From SHXR01 sp046160305 (GTDB lineage: Bacteria > Pseudomonadota > Gammaproteobacteria > Burkholderiales > SG8-39): 64,000 nt of DNA. A model generated the notes under the pieces. The model was given only the letters and a program-made list of their open reading frames with translations. It searched no databases and was not told the origin of the DNA. Location of the stretch: positions 18,017-82,016 of the forward strand of contig JBJXGX010000302.1 of NCBI GenBank assembly GCA_046160305.1, written 5' to 3'. Below, in pieces: positions 50,855 through 59,917 of this stretch; position 1 is the first letter of the stretch, and every line of letters begins with the position of its first letter. Both the position numbers and the translations under genes were made by a program.

Positions 50855-51937
50855 ATGCCAGACTTCCAGACTCTGCACGAGATCGTCAAGGCCGCGCGCG
50901 CCAATACGACGGATGCGCCGTGGGACTATCTGACCGGCGGCGCTGAAACCGAGACGACGCAGCTTCGCAATCGCCTCGCAATCGATTCCCTCGGCTTGCG
51001 CCCGCGTGTGCTTCGCAATGTCAGCAAGATCGATACATCGACCACCTTCCTCGGCAAGCCGATGCGAATGCCCGTATTCATCGCGCCGATGGGCTCGCTG
51101 CAAATGCTCGATCCGAGCGCTGGTCTTGGCGTTGCCAAAGCCGCCGAGGCATTCGGCATCGTGAGCGTGCTCTCGTCGGTCGTCCCACCAGGACTCGAAG
51201 TGGTGGGCAATGAAACCCGGCATCCGAAGGTCTACCAGCTTTATGTCCGCGGCGACCGGGCCTGGGTCGACGATTACGTCAAGCGCGCGATCGAACACGG
51301 CTACGACGCATTCTGCTTCACCCTGGACACGGCCATCTACGGACGGCGCGAGCGCGACGTGATCAAGCGTCATGTGCCGGCTGGGCGCCAGGGTGCCTCC
51401 GGTTTCGAGTTCCAGGCCGACATGACGTGGGAACTCATCGAATGGTTCAAGAAGAAATATCCCAAGTTCCCACTCGTGTTGAAGGGCATCGCCAACGCTG
51501 ACGATGCCAGGCTCGCCGTCGAACACGGCGCCGAAGTGGTGTACGTGTCGAACCACGGCGGACGCCAGCTCGATCAGGGTCTCGGGACGATCGCGGTACT
51601 GCAGGAAGTGCTGCAAGCGGTCGGCAACCGGGCCGAGGTCGTCGTGGATGGCGGATTCCTGCGCGGCACGGATGTCGTCAAAGCGATCGCGCTCGGCGCG
51701 AAGGCGGTCGGCATCGCACGGCTGGTCGGATTCGGATTGGCGGCGGGCGGCGAGGCGGGCGTCCTTCGCATGCTCGAGCTCCTCGAGACGGAAGTCCGCA
51801 TGGCAATGGGCCTTCTCGGTGTAACAGCAGTCGATCAACTCGATGCGAGCTATGTGCGCGAGGCACCGCCGGTCCGCGCACCCCATGCGCTGTATTCCGC
51901 GTTTCCGTTCCTGGAGTTGCCTGCGCAGCGATACTGA
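50855..51937 (+). CDS. FMN-dependent alpha-hydroxyacid oxidase/dehydrogenase (LldD/GOX family)
   Basis: A 360-residue TIM-barrel flavoprotein oxidising 2-hydroxyacids such as lactate, glycolate or mandelate. The catalytic His is in VSNHGGRQLDQGL, with Asp and Arg nearby. VVDGGFLRGTDVVKAIALGAKAVGIAR is the FMN-phosphate-binding block, and VYQLYVRGD and FCFTLDT are family landmarks. ATG 50855 is chosen over TTG 50840. It follows the MBL remnant closely; the substrate is unknown. Confidence 0.9.
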   Translation: MPDFQTLHEIVKAARANTTDAPWDYLTGGAETETTQLRNRLAIDSLGLRPRVLRNVSKIDTSTTFLGKPMRMPVFIAPMGSLQMLDPSAGLGVAKAAEAFGIVSVLSSVVPPGLEVVGNETRHPKVYQLYVRGDRAWVDDYVKRAIEHGYDAFCFTLDTAIYGRRERDVIKRHVPAGRQGASGFEFQADMTWELIEWFKKKYPKFPLVLKGIANADDARLAVEHGAEVVYVSNHGGRQLDQGLGTIAVLQEVLQAVGNRAEVVVDGGFLRGTDVVKAIALGAKAVGIARLVGFGLAAGGEAGVLRMLELLETEVRMAMGLLGVTAVDQLDASYVREAPPVRAPHALYSAFPFLELPAQRY

Positions 51938-52169
51938 TCGCACATCGTAGTCAAGCAGCGCCGGCGCGCCTGACGCGACGCGCGCGGGCCACGCCGGGTT
52001 CATCATTGTGATCAATTCCGTCGTCCTCTTGAGAACACACGGAATGCGCCGATAGTTACCCGTACGCCGTTGCTCTTCGGCCGGACGATTGCCGTTCCGC
52101 CAAACATTTCGCCCATTCCACATCCGCAAATCGAAGTGCATTCGCAGGTGTGATCGCGCCGAGATAATC

Positions 52170-52589
52170 ATGAATGTGAAGCCGCAATTGAACAAAATTC
52201 TGTACGTCGAAGACGAGGCAGATATTCGTGAGGTCGGGCAAATCGGACTGGAGGATGTCGCAGGATTCACCTTACGGGTGTGCGAGTCCGGAATGGTTGC
52301 CCTGGAAGCATTGCGCGATTTCGCACCCGATATGTTCTTGCTCGATGTGATGATGCCGCAGATGGATGGCATCACGCTTTACGGCAAGATTCGTGAAAAG
52401 TCGGGCTTCGCGCATACGCCGGTCGTCTTCATGACCGCGCGGGTGCAGCCAAGCGACATCGCGCGCTATATGGATCTTGGCGCGGCAGGCGTGATCGCGA
52501 AACCATTCGATCCAATGTCGCTTGGTACGCAGCTCACCGCCTTGTGGGATCAACACCATGCAGACCATTCTGCGCGGGCAGCAACATGA
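52170..52589 (+). CDS. single-domain response regulator
   Basis: A 139-residue CheY-like receiver. The acidic pair is in YVEDEAD, the phospho-acceptor Asp in MFLLDVMMPQMDG, with Thr in MTARVQ and Lys in AKPFDP. No output domain is attached, so it acts by protein contact. Its TGA overlaps the next gene's ATG (ATGA), so it is coupled to the HPt-GGDEF protein and probably takes part in the same phosphorelay. Confidence 0.93.
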   Translation: MNVKPQLNKILYVEDEADIREVGQIGLEDVAGFTLRVCESGMVALEALRDFAPDMFLLDVMMPQMDGITLYGKIREKSGFAHTPVVFMTARVQPSDIARYMDLGAAGVIAKPFDPMSLGTQLTALWDQHHADHSARAAT

Positions 52590-54274
52590 GTGAAACGCTT
52601 TTGGCCGTAGAAGGAAAACTTGCCGCGTTGCGCGCGGGGTTCCTGAAGCGATTACCCGAGACGCTCGCGACGATTGAAGGCGCTTGGATCGTCTACAACA
52701 CTTCCAAGAAAGAGGATGCACTCGCAGCGATTTGTCAGATTGCTCACAAGCTTGCCGGATCGGGAGCGACCTTCGGCTGTTCCGAGGTCGGTACGATTGC
52801 CCGCAGCCTGGAGAACGCGATACGAACTGCCGTCGATCAGAAGCGTCCACCGGAAGATGCGCGGGTCGTGGCCAGCCTGATCCGCGAGCTTCGATCGGCG
52901 GCCACAGCGCCTTCCGATTCAGCGCCCGCATCCGTGGCAAACACTCAGACGAGCGTTCCTATACCGACCTCGGCACTCGCAAATAGAGATGCCGATTCAG
53001 CCCCTGAATCCATTCCATCGCCGCGGATCGTCTATCTAATTGACGATGACACGGATCTCGCTGCTTACATGAGTGATCAGATCGGAAACTTTGGGTATGC
53101 AGTCAAAGTCTTTCATGATTTCGAGCCCGCGCGGGCCGCTATCGTCGAACAAAAACCCAATGCCATACTCCTTGAGGTCGCCTTTCCCTCCGGCGAATTC
53201 GCCGGCCCCGACTTCGCCGCAAGCCTCGCGAATTCGGGATGTGCCGACATTCCAGTTCTCTTTATGTCCGGACGGGCCGACACCGCAACGCGTCTGCGTT
53301 CCGTGCGCGCAGGCGGCCGTGCGTTCTTCCCAAAACCGATCGTCCTGAACGATGTCATTACCTGGATCGACAAGGTAACCCTGCCAAGCGAGCCCGAGCC
53401 CAACCGCATACTGATCGTGGATGACCAGGAGTCGCTGGCGTCTGCGTATGCCGCCTACCTCGAATCCGCCGGCATGGAATCCCACGTCGTGAGCGATCCG
53501 ATGAGGGTCCTCGACGAGCTAGCGAAATTCAATCCGGACTTGATCCTGCTCGATATGTACATGCCGTCGGTGAACGGCGATGAGCTTGCGCGCATGATCC
53601 GGCAGATGGACGCCTATTTGAGCGTTCCGATCGTATTTCTTTCCGGGGAGAACAATGCCGATCGTCAGCTTCACGCGATGAAACTCGGCGGCGATGCGTT
53701 TCTTACCAAACCGATCACCTCGGCACACCTCATCAGCGCCGTCGAATCCCGCGCTGCCCGATACAAGTCACTGCGCGCCTTGACGGACCGTGACGGATTG
53801 ACCGGCCTCGTCAATCGCAGGAAGTTCGACGAGCACCTCGCGATCGAGCTCAGCCGCGCCCAACGCCAAAAACGTCCGTTGACCTTGGCAGTCATCGACA
53901 TCGACCACTTCAAGAAAGTCAACGATACGCATGGTCACGCGTGCGGAGATCGGGTACTGCGAAATCTCGCACGATTACTTGCCAAGAGAATCAGGCGCAC
54001 CGACATCGCGGCCCGCTTTGGCGGAGAAGAGTTTTGCGTGTTGTTGACCGACGTGGATGCGGTGACTGCGCGACCCGTGGTGGATCGCCTGCGCGAGTCG
54101 TTCTCGAGGGTCGAGCATCAAATGGGGAGCGCGATGTTCTCATCCACTTTCAGCTGCGGGCTCGCCGATGCACCGCGGTTCACTACTCCAAAGTCGCTAT
54201 TCGATGCGGCGGATCGTGCGCTTTATGACGCCAAACACAGCGGCCGCAACCGACTGATCGTTGCCCCGGAATGA
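52586..54274 (+). CDS. HPt-REC-REC-GGDEF diguanylate cyclase
   Basis: A 562-residue multi-domain protein. HPt: about 1-110 with His54 (AHKLAGSGATFG). First receiver: 148-262; the acceptor position is Glu197 (ILLEVAF) instead of Asp, so it is probably not phosphorylated but could mimic the active form. Second receiver: 275-390 with Asp323 (LLDMYMP). GGDEF: 400-560 with GGEEF at 479-483 and an allosteric I-site RRTD at 470-473. It should make cyclic di-GMP under receiver control. It overlaps both neighbours by four bases, which places it within the RR-DGC-kinase operon. Confidence 0.93.
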   Translation: MSETLLAVEGKLAALRAGFLKRLPETLATIEGAWIVYNTSKKEDALAAICQIAHKLAGSGATFGCSEVGTIARSLENAIRTAVDQKRPPEDARVVASLIRELRSAATAPSDSAPASVANTQTSVPIPTSALANRDADSAPESIPSPRIVYLIDDDTDLAAYMSDQIGNFGYAVKVFHDFEPARAAIVEQKPNAILLEVAFPSGEFAGPDFAASLANSGCADIPVLFMSGRADTATRLRSVRAGGRAFFPKPIVLNDVITWIDKVTLPSEPEPNRILIVDDQESLASAYAAYLESAGMESHVVSDPMRVLDELAKFNPDLILLDMYMPSVNGDELARMIRQMDAYLSVPIVFLSGENNADRQLHAMKLGGDAFLTKPITSAHLISAVESRAARYKSLRALTDRDGLTGLVNRRKFDEHLAIELSRAQRQKRPLTLAVIDIDHFKKVNDTHGHACGDRVLRNLARLLAKRIRRTDIAARFGGEEFCVLLTDVDAVTARPVVDRLRESFSRVEHQMGSAMFSSTFSCGLADAPRFTTPKSLFDAADRALYDAKHSGRNRLIVAPE

Positions 54275-56475
54275 GTCCGCACATGACTAAGATCACCGCG
54301 CGCCTGTTTCCCAAGGGCAGTCTGGTGGCATGGATGACGCTGGCGATTCTGCTTCTGGTGACGACTTTCGCTTGGTACGTCGCGAAAGCACAGATCGAAT
54401 CCGCAGCACGTATTCAATTCACGTTTCGCGTCGGCGAGATCGAACAGGCGATTCGCGCGCGCATGCTCGCGTACGAAAAGGTCCTCCAGGGTGGCGTCGG
54501 TCTGTTGGCCGCGAACGACAACAACGTGTCGAGAACGGCCTGGCGGGCATATATCGACAGTCTGAAGATCGAAGCGGACTATCCTGGGGTACAAGGTATC
54601 GGATTATCGAAAATCATCCTGCCCGAAGCGCTCGACGATCATGTCCGAGCCGTGCGTGCAGAAGGCTTCCCGAACTATACCGTCCGGCCACCGGGGCCCC
54701 GCGATTTGTATACGTCGATCATCTACCTGGAACCCTTTCTGGGACGGAACCTGCGTGCGTTCGGGTACGACATGTACTCGGAGCCGGTCCGCCGCGCCGC
54801 AATGCAGCGCGCGCGAGACAACGCCGTGACCGCGATTTCCGGGCGGGTGGTCCTGGTCCAGGAGACGAGTAAGGACGTCCAGGCTGGATTTCTCATGTAT
54901 GCGCCCGTCTACCGGGTCGGGCGTGAAATCGAGACGGTCGAGCAGCGGCGAAACGCCCTGCATGGGTTCGTGTACAGCCCGTTCCGGATGAACGATCTGA
55001 TGCGAGGAATCATCGGGCGCGAGTTGCCCGATCTCGCCCTGCGCATCTACGACGATGAAGAATTATTGGCTGCCGGACTGCTGTACCGCGATGACGCGCT
55101 CGAGCGCAGGATCGGAACGAACTTCATTCCCGCTTTCCGGGCCATTCGCCCCATTGCCGTGAACGGTCACGTTTGGATGCTCGATCTTCGTTCAGCACCG
55201 TACAGCGAAGCAGTCACGCAACAGGAAAAGCCTGGATTTATTCTGATCGCGGGCATTCTCATCAGCTTCTTGTTCTTCGTCGTCGTCTGGTCCGGTGTGA
55301 GCCTGCGCGCACGTGCCCTCACATTGGCGGAAAAAATGGCCAATGCCCACCGCCGGAGCGAAGGCCGTCTGCGCGCGATCCTGGACAACGTTGTCGACGG
55401 CATCATCACTGTCGACGAGACCGGCACCATCGAGTCGGCCAATCCTGCCGCAGAAGCGATATTCGGATGGTCTGTCACAGCGTTGGTTGGCAAGGACGTG
55501 GACTCATTAATCGCCGAGGAGTATCGCGGCGTGGGTCGACAAGTCGCTCACGCGGGAAACGCAGTCGGCCGCGACCTGTTCGATCGCACTCGCTTCGAGG
55601 TCGTTGGGATTCGGCAGAGCGGTGAACGGTTTCCCATGGAATTGGCGTTCGGCGAAATGCGCATCGATGGTCGGGGAACACTCATCGGAGTTGTTCGAGA
55701 CGTGACCGATCGCAAGAAGGCCGAACGGCTCAAGAACGAGTTTGTCGCAACCGTCAGTCACGAGTTGCGCACCCCCCTCACCTCCATTCGCGGTTCGCTC
55801 AGCCTGATCGCCGGCAATGCCGCCGGGGATGTGTCCACCAAAGCGAAACACCTGGTCGACGTCGCGTACAGGAACTGCGACCGGCTCATCCGACTGATCA
55901 ACGACATGCTCGACATCCAGAAAATCGAAGCGGGCCGAGTGGAATACAAATTCGAAATGCTGACCCTGCAACCCTTGCTTGAGCAGTCGATCGAATCCAA
56001 CACCGGGTTCGCCGAGCAGTTTGGCGTGGTGCTCAAGTTGGACGCACCCGAGAAGCCGATCGCCGTTTTCGTCGATGCAGATCGATTCGTACGCGTGATG
56101 TCCAATCTCTTGTCGAACGCCGCCAAGTACTCGCCGCGTGGCGAGCAGGTAATCATTCGCGCAAAGCAAGAGGCCGATCGAGTATCCATTGAAGTCGTCG
56201 ATCAGGGCGCCGGCATTCCCGAAGAGTTTCGCGACCGCATTTTCGAAAAATTCTCGCAAGCCGACGCCTCCGACAGCCGCCAGAAAGGCGGCACCGGGCT
56301 TGGGCTCAACATCTCAAAGAGGCTCGTCGAGGGTATGAAAGGGACGATTGATTTCACCTCCGAGATGGGACGGGGGACGACGTTCCGGGTCGAGCTCCCC
56401 GCGATAGCCCCAGAAAAGCCTCTCGAACGGGAAACGCACGCCGAGGTGCGCGATGTACTCGAGCGTCAAACTTAG
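54271..56475 (+). CDS. CHASE-PAS sensor histidine kinase
   Basis: A 734-residue membrane kinase. TM1 is around residues 18-38, a CHASE periplasmic sensor domain follows (about 70-290), and TM2 lies around FILIAGILISFLFFVVVW. A PAS domain follows (about 365-480), then HisKA with SHELRTPLTSIRGS and HATPase with VMSNLLSNAAKYS, VDQGAGIPEEF and GGTGLGLNIS. CHASE domains bind small extracellular ligands such as cytokinins or peptides. It overlaps the cyclase gene as ATGA, and should phosphorylate the co-operonic receiver and HPt. Confidence 0.93.
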   Translation: MSPHMTKITARLFPKGSLVAWMTLAILLLVTTFAWYVAKAQIESAARIQFTFRVGEIEQAIRARMLAYEKVLQGGVGLLAANDNNVSRTAWRAYIDSLKIEADYPGVQGIGLSKIILPEALDDHVRAVRAEGFPNYTVRPPGPRDLYTSIIYLEPFLGRNLRAFGYDMYSEPVRRAAMQRARDNAVTAISGRVVLVQETSKDVQAGFLMYAPVYRVGREIETVEQRRNALHGFVYSPFRMNDLMRGIIGRELPDLALRIYDDEELLAAGLLYRDDALERRIGTNFIPAFRAIRPIAVNGHVWMLDLRSAPYSEAVTQQEKPGFILIAGILISFLFFVVVWSGVSLRARALTLAEKMANAHRRSEGRLRAILDNVVDGIITVDETGTIESANPAAEAIFGWSVTALVGKDVDSLIAEEYRGVGRQVAHAGNAVGRDLFDRTRFEVVGIRQSGERFPMELAFGEMRIDGRGTLIGVVRDVTDRKKAERLKNEFVATVSHELRTPLTSIRGSLSLIAGNAAGDVSTKAKHLVDVAYRNCDRLIRLINDMLDIQKIEAGRVEYKFEMLTLQPLLEQSIESNTGFAEQFGVVLKLDAPEKPIAVFVDADRFVRVMSNLLSNAAKYSPRGEQVIIRAKQEADRVSIEVVDQGAGIPEEFRDRIFEKFSQADASDSRQKGGTGLGLNISKRLVEGMKGTIDFTSEMGRGTTFRVELPAIAPEKPLERETHAEVRDVLERQT

Positions 56476-56598
56476 CTGCGCTCGAAGTGGCACTGCCGAG
56501 TCGCACGAGCAAGCTGGCCGCTCGTTAGCCTGCAACGACCAATCGCACCATCCGTGGAACGCACGTCTCGCACTTCGATGGGCCCACCTTCGGGCGCA

Positions 56599-58224
56599 CT
56601 AGCCCATCAGCAACGGCGACGACTCTTCCTGTCCGTGCCCCGCGGACACGGCCTCCTCCCGCGCCGGCAGCTCGAAGAAGAATTCAGTGCCCACGCCCCA
56701 TTCGCTCACATAGTCGATCGTGCCGCCATGTCGCTCGATGATGGCCTTGGCGACGCAGAGTCCTAGACCCGTGCCGCCCTTCTCGCGCGTGTCGGAACCA
56801 TCAGCCTGCGCGAAGCGCTGGAACATGCGGCTGCGGAACTCCGGCGGAATGCCGCGACCGTGGTCCTGCACGCTGATGCGGTGGCGCGCGTTCTGCCGGC
56901 GGACCGAAATAACCACCTCGCTTCCGTGTCGCGAATACTTGATTGCATTGGAAAGCAGGTTGCTGAACACTTGCAGCAAACGGTGCTGGTCGCCATGTAC
57001 GGCGGTGCCCTGTGGTATCTCGCTAATGCGCACGCGCACGCCGTGCCGGTGCGCGTAACCCTCGTTGGCTTCAAGAGCGATTTTCACGAGCGACCCAAGA
57101 TCCAGTGCCTTGAAGTCGAATACGAGCCGCTCGGCTTCGAGCTTCTCCAGATCGAGGATGTCATTGATGAGCAGTACCAGCCGTTCACTGTTACGGTCGG
57201 CAATATCGACGAGTTTTCGTGCCTCCGTCGGTAAGGCGGCACCGTGCTTTCCCCGTAGCAAACTGAGCGCGCCGCGGATCGAAGTGAGCGGTGTGCGCAG
57301 TTCGTGACTCACCGTGGAAACAAATTCGTTCTTGATTCGCTCGATCCTTTTGCGTTCGGTGACATCGCGCACGATACCGGTGAACATGCGCGCCCCGTTG
57401 ACCTCCATGTGGCTTACCGCCAGTTCCATCGGGAATGTTGAGCCGTCCTTGCGCCGACCGGTCACCTCCCGGCCTTTGCCGATGATCTTGCACTCGCCGG
57501 TAGCAAGGTAATTGCGCAAATAGCCGTCGTGCCCGCCATGGAAGGGCTCGGGCATGAGCATCTTGACGTTGCGCCCGGTCACCTCGGCGGCGGAATACCC
57601 AAATATCCGTCCGGCAGCCGGATTGAAGCTCTGTACGACCCCATCGACATCGATCGTAATGATGCCATCGACCACTGTGTCGATGACGGCGCGAAGGCGG
57701 TTTTCGGCCGAGCGCAATTGCGACCGGCTTTTCTCCAATTCAGTGTGTTGCAATTCGGCCTCGACACTGTCGGCCAAGTCACGCAGCATGGCGAAGTCCG
57801 CGGCGCTCATCGCTCGCGGCTGAGCGTCGACGATGCACAGCGTCCCCACACGCTCGCCAGTCGGCGCGTGCAACGGCGCACCAGCATAGAAGCGAATCCC
57901 CGGGCCGCTGGTTACGAGGGGGTTATCCGAGAAGCGCGGGTCCTGGCGCGCATCGGGCACATACAAAACGTCATCGCTCAGGATGGCGTGGCCGCAAAAC
58001 GAGATGTCGCGCGGCGTTTCGAGAGCATCGAGCCCTTGGCGCGACTTGAACCACTGCCGCTTGGCATCAAGCAGACTCACCAACACAATCGGAACACCAA
58101 AATGTCGTTGTGCGATACGCGTAATGCGATCAAAGCGCACCTCTGCGGGCGTATCGAGCAGATTGAGCTCGCACAGTGCCGCAAGTCGCGTCGATTCGTT
58201 TGACGGGATGTCGGGCGCATTCAT
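56599..58224 (-). CDS. GAF-PAS sensor histidine kinase
   Basis: A 541-residue soluble kinase without membrane helices. GAF: about 20-155 (FCGHAILSDDVLYVPDARQD). PAS: about 175-290 with GRIFGYSAAEVTGRNVKMLM. HisKA: SHELRTPLTSIRGALS. HATPase: VFSNLLSNAIKYS, VQDHGRGIP and GGTGLGLCVA. The kinase core is very similar in wording to the CHASE kinase it faces, so the two are probably paralogous. Convergent, with 123 bases between their stops. No response regulator is adjacent. Confidence 0.92.
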   Translation of the reverse strand: MNAPDIPSNESTRLAALCELNLLDTPAEVRFDRITRIAQRHFGVPIVLVSLLDAKRQWFKSRQGLDALETPRDISFCGHAILSDDVLYVPDARQDPRFSDNPLVTSGPGIRFYAGAPLHAPTGERVGTLCIVDAQPRAMSAADFAMLRDLADSVEAELQHTELEKSRSQLRSAENRLRAVIDTVVDGIITIDVDGVVQSFNPAAGRIFGYSAAEVTGRNVKMLMPEPFHGGHDGYLRNYLATGECKIIGKGREVTGRRKDGSTFPMELAVSHMEVNGARMFTGIVRDVTERKRIERIKNEFVSTVSHELRTPLTSIRGALSLLRGKHGAALPTEARKLVDIADRNSERLVLLINDILDLEKLEAERLVFDFKALDLGSLVKIALEANEGYAHRHGVRVRISEIPQGTAVHGDQHRLLQVFSNLLSNAIKYSRHGSEVVISVRRQNARHRISVQDHGRGIPPEFRSRMFQRFAQADGSDTREKGGTGLGLCVAKAIIERHGGTIDYVSEWGVGTEFFFELPAREEAVSAGHGQEESSPLLMG

Positions 58225-58762
58225 ACATTTGCCTCAGTTCATGCCGCGCGCAACCAGGGCGAAGGCGGTGTTCGCCGCGCAGTAAGCATTCGGGGGGACG
58301 CCGTACGCGACTGCAATTTTCAGCGTCGCGACTACGACTCCACGGGCGTCACGCATTCGCGCGCGGTATTGATGGCTGAATCAGATAACAATCTGAGGCT
58401 CAATTCAATTGAATATCAACGGAAACGAGGATTTACAGGCGACCACGGCAGCATGAAAATAAAAACGGCCGATCCGCGACGAAGCGTAGTGCGTCCCGAT
58501 CAACCTATGGATTTATTTCGAATTGAAGGTGATCGACTCGCGCAGTTCCGCCGTTCGGGCGAAAGGGGAGGAACTCTGCATAAATTCGGGACAGGGCAGT
58601 CAGTCAGGAGAACCGAAGACCAGCGCGATAACGATCGATACCAAGAGAGCACCGGTTTGATTGCGATGCCGACGAACGGCTTACGCGGCGTTCGCAACAT
58701 GAACCCTCGACAGCAGTGTTCGCCACCGCGATAATGGAAGCCGACGATCTTTGGGGGAAGCC
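58225..58762. other. intergenic region upstream of the first Bug receptor
   Basis: About 540 bases, visibly richer in A+T in its middle. Plus-strand frame 58369-58734 is open but has no recognisable domain and ends near the Bug ribosome site, so I leave it out. It should contain promoters for the GAF kinase (minus) and the Bug gene (plus). Nothing specific was recognised. Confidence 0.45.
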
Positions 58763-59818
58763 ATGCGCAAGCGCGGGACGGGCGTCACCGACTCTTATAC
58801 TGATCAAGTCGGTACCGGCAACGCTGAGGCGCCGGTGAAGAGAGGTTGGCGTCGCGGTGTGATCGCAGCATTGGCGGGTTTCGTGGTCGTCTCGATCAAC
58901 CTTGCACAGGCGCAAGCCCCATACCCGAATAAACCTATTCGCCTGGTGGTCGGATTTGTCGCCGGCGGACCCACCGATATCATCGCCCGCGTGGTCGGCG
59001 CTAAGCTGGGTGAAGCACTCGGTCAGCAGGTCATCGTCGAGAATCGCTCCGGTGCATCGGGCAACATCGCGACCGAAGCGGTCGCACGGGCCGATCCCGA
59101 CGGCTACGCGTTGCTATTGACGATCCTCAGCAACGCGGTCAACGAAAGCCTGTTCAAGAATTTCAAATACAAGTTCGCGGATCACTTCGAACCGGTCGCG
59201 GCGCTTGCCGATACCGGTCTCGTGCTGCTCGTGCATCCGTCTCTCGACGTGAAGAGCGTGCCGGATCTCATCGCCATGGCGAAGGCGAAACCGGGCGACA
59301 TCTTCTACGCGACCGCCGGCAAAGGAACCGCGACGCATTTGGCCGCCGAACTGTTCAACAACACGGCGGGCATCAAGATGACCCCGGTCCACTACAAGGG
59401 CGGCGGCGAGACGATTCGCGAGCTTCTGTCCGGCCAGGTGAAGGTGATGTTCTCGACCATTCCACCGGTGCTGGGCTTTGTCCGTGAAGGCAAGCTGCGC
59501 GGCCTTGCCACGACCCCGCTGAAACGAGATAGCGCGCTGCCCGATCTCCCGACGATTGCCGAAGCCGGACTACCCGGATTCGACGTGCGACTGTGGTTCG
59601 GCCTTGGCGCGCCCAAGGGAACGCCCCGTCCGATCATTGACCGGCTGTCCGGGACGATCAAGCAGATCCTCGAATCGGACGACACGGTGAAGAAATTCGC
59701 CGCGGCAGGTTTCCTGCCCCTACCGGGTGGAACGCCGGAACAATTCGGTGCGTTCTACAAGAGCGAAGCGGCGAAATGGGCCAAGGTCGTCGACGCCATC
59801 GGCTCGCTCAGCGAATAG
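58763..59818 (+). CDS. Bug-family tripartite tricarboxylate transporter receptor (TctC-like)
   Basis: A 351-residue periplasmic binding protein. After an N-terminal extension rich in charged residues, a hydrophobic segment (GVIAALAGFVVVSINLAQAQA) acts as signal. The mature protein has YPNKPIRLVVGFVAGGPTDIIARVVG and VIVENRSGASGNIATEAVARADPDGY, the Bug hallmarks. GGGGGA lies before ATG 58763. Bug receptors are amplified in Burkholderiales and bind organic acids or amino-acid-like ligands, often without an adjacent membrane TctAB pair, as here. The ligand is unknown. Confidence 0.93.
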   Translation: MRKRGTGVTDSYTDQVGTGNAEAPVKRGWRRGVIAALAGFVVVSINLAQAQAPYPNKPIRLVVGFVAGGPTDIIARVVGAKLGEALGQQVIVENRSGASGNIATEAVARADPDGYALLLTILSNAVNESLFKNFKYKFADHFEPVAALADTGLVLLVHPSLDVKSVPDLIAMAKAKPGDIFYATAGKGTATHLAAELFNNTAGIKMTPVHYKGGGETIRELLSGQVKVMFSTIPPVLGFVREGKLRGLATTPLKRDSALPDLPTIAEAGLPGFDVRLWFGLGAPKGTPRPIIDRLSGTIKQILESDDTVKKFAAAGFLPLPGGTPEQFGAFYKSEAAKWAKVVDAIGSLSE

Positions 59819-59888
59819 GGATTCCGCCCGGATCGAAGTATCCGACGCCGCCGGGCCACGCGCGAGGACGATGCTACTTGTATAGACA

Positions 59889-59917
59889 CCCAGCATTTTT
59901 ACCGTCAAAATGCTGGG
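59889..59917. promoter_or_regulatory. inverted repeat spanning the start codon of the AAA ATPase
   Basis: CCCAGCATTTT (59889-59899) and AAAATGCTGGG (59907-59917) are perfect 11-base inverted arms with a 7-base loop (TACCGTC). A looser similarity (TATAGACA against TATACATA) extends both arms outward. The right arm includes the likely ATG at 59910. It could be an autoregulatory operator or a stem hiding the start. Confidence 0.55.

Noticed and set aside
49787..52375. 862-codon minus-strand open frame
   Set aside because: It runs antisense to the MoxR and hydroxyacid oxidase genes; high G+C gives long antisense frames, and no domain is visible.
58369..58734. 121-codon plus-strand frame upstream of the Bug gene
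   Set aside because: No domain or start signal; likely chance.
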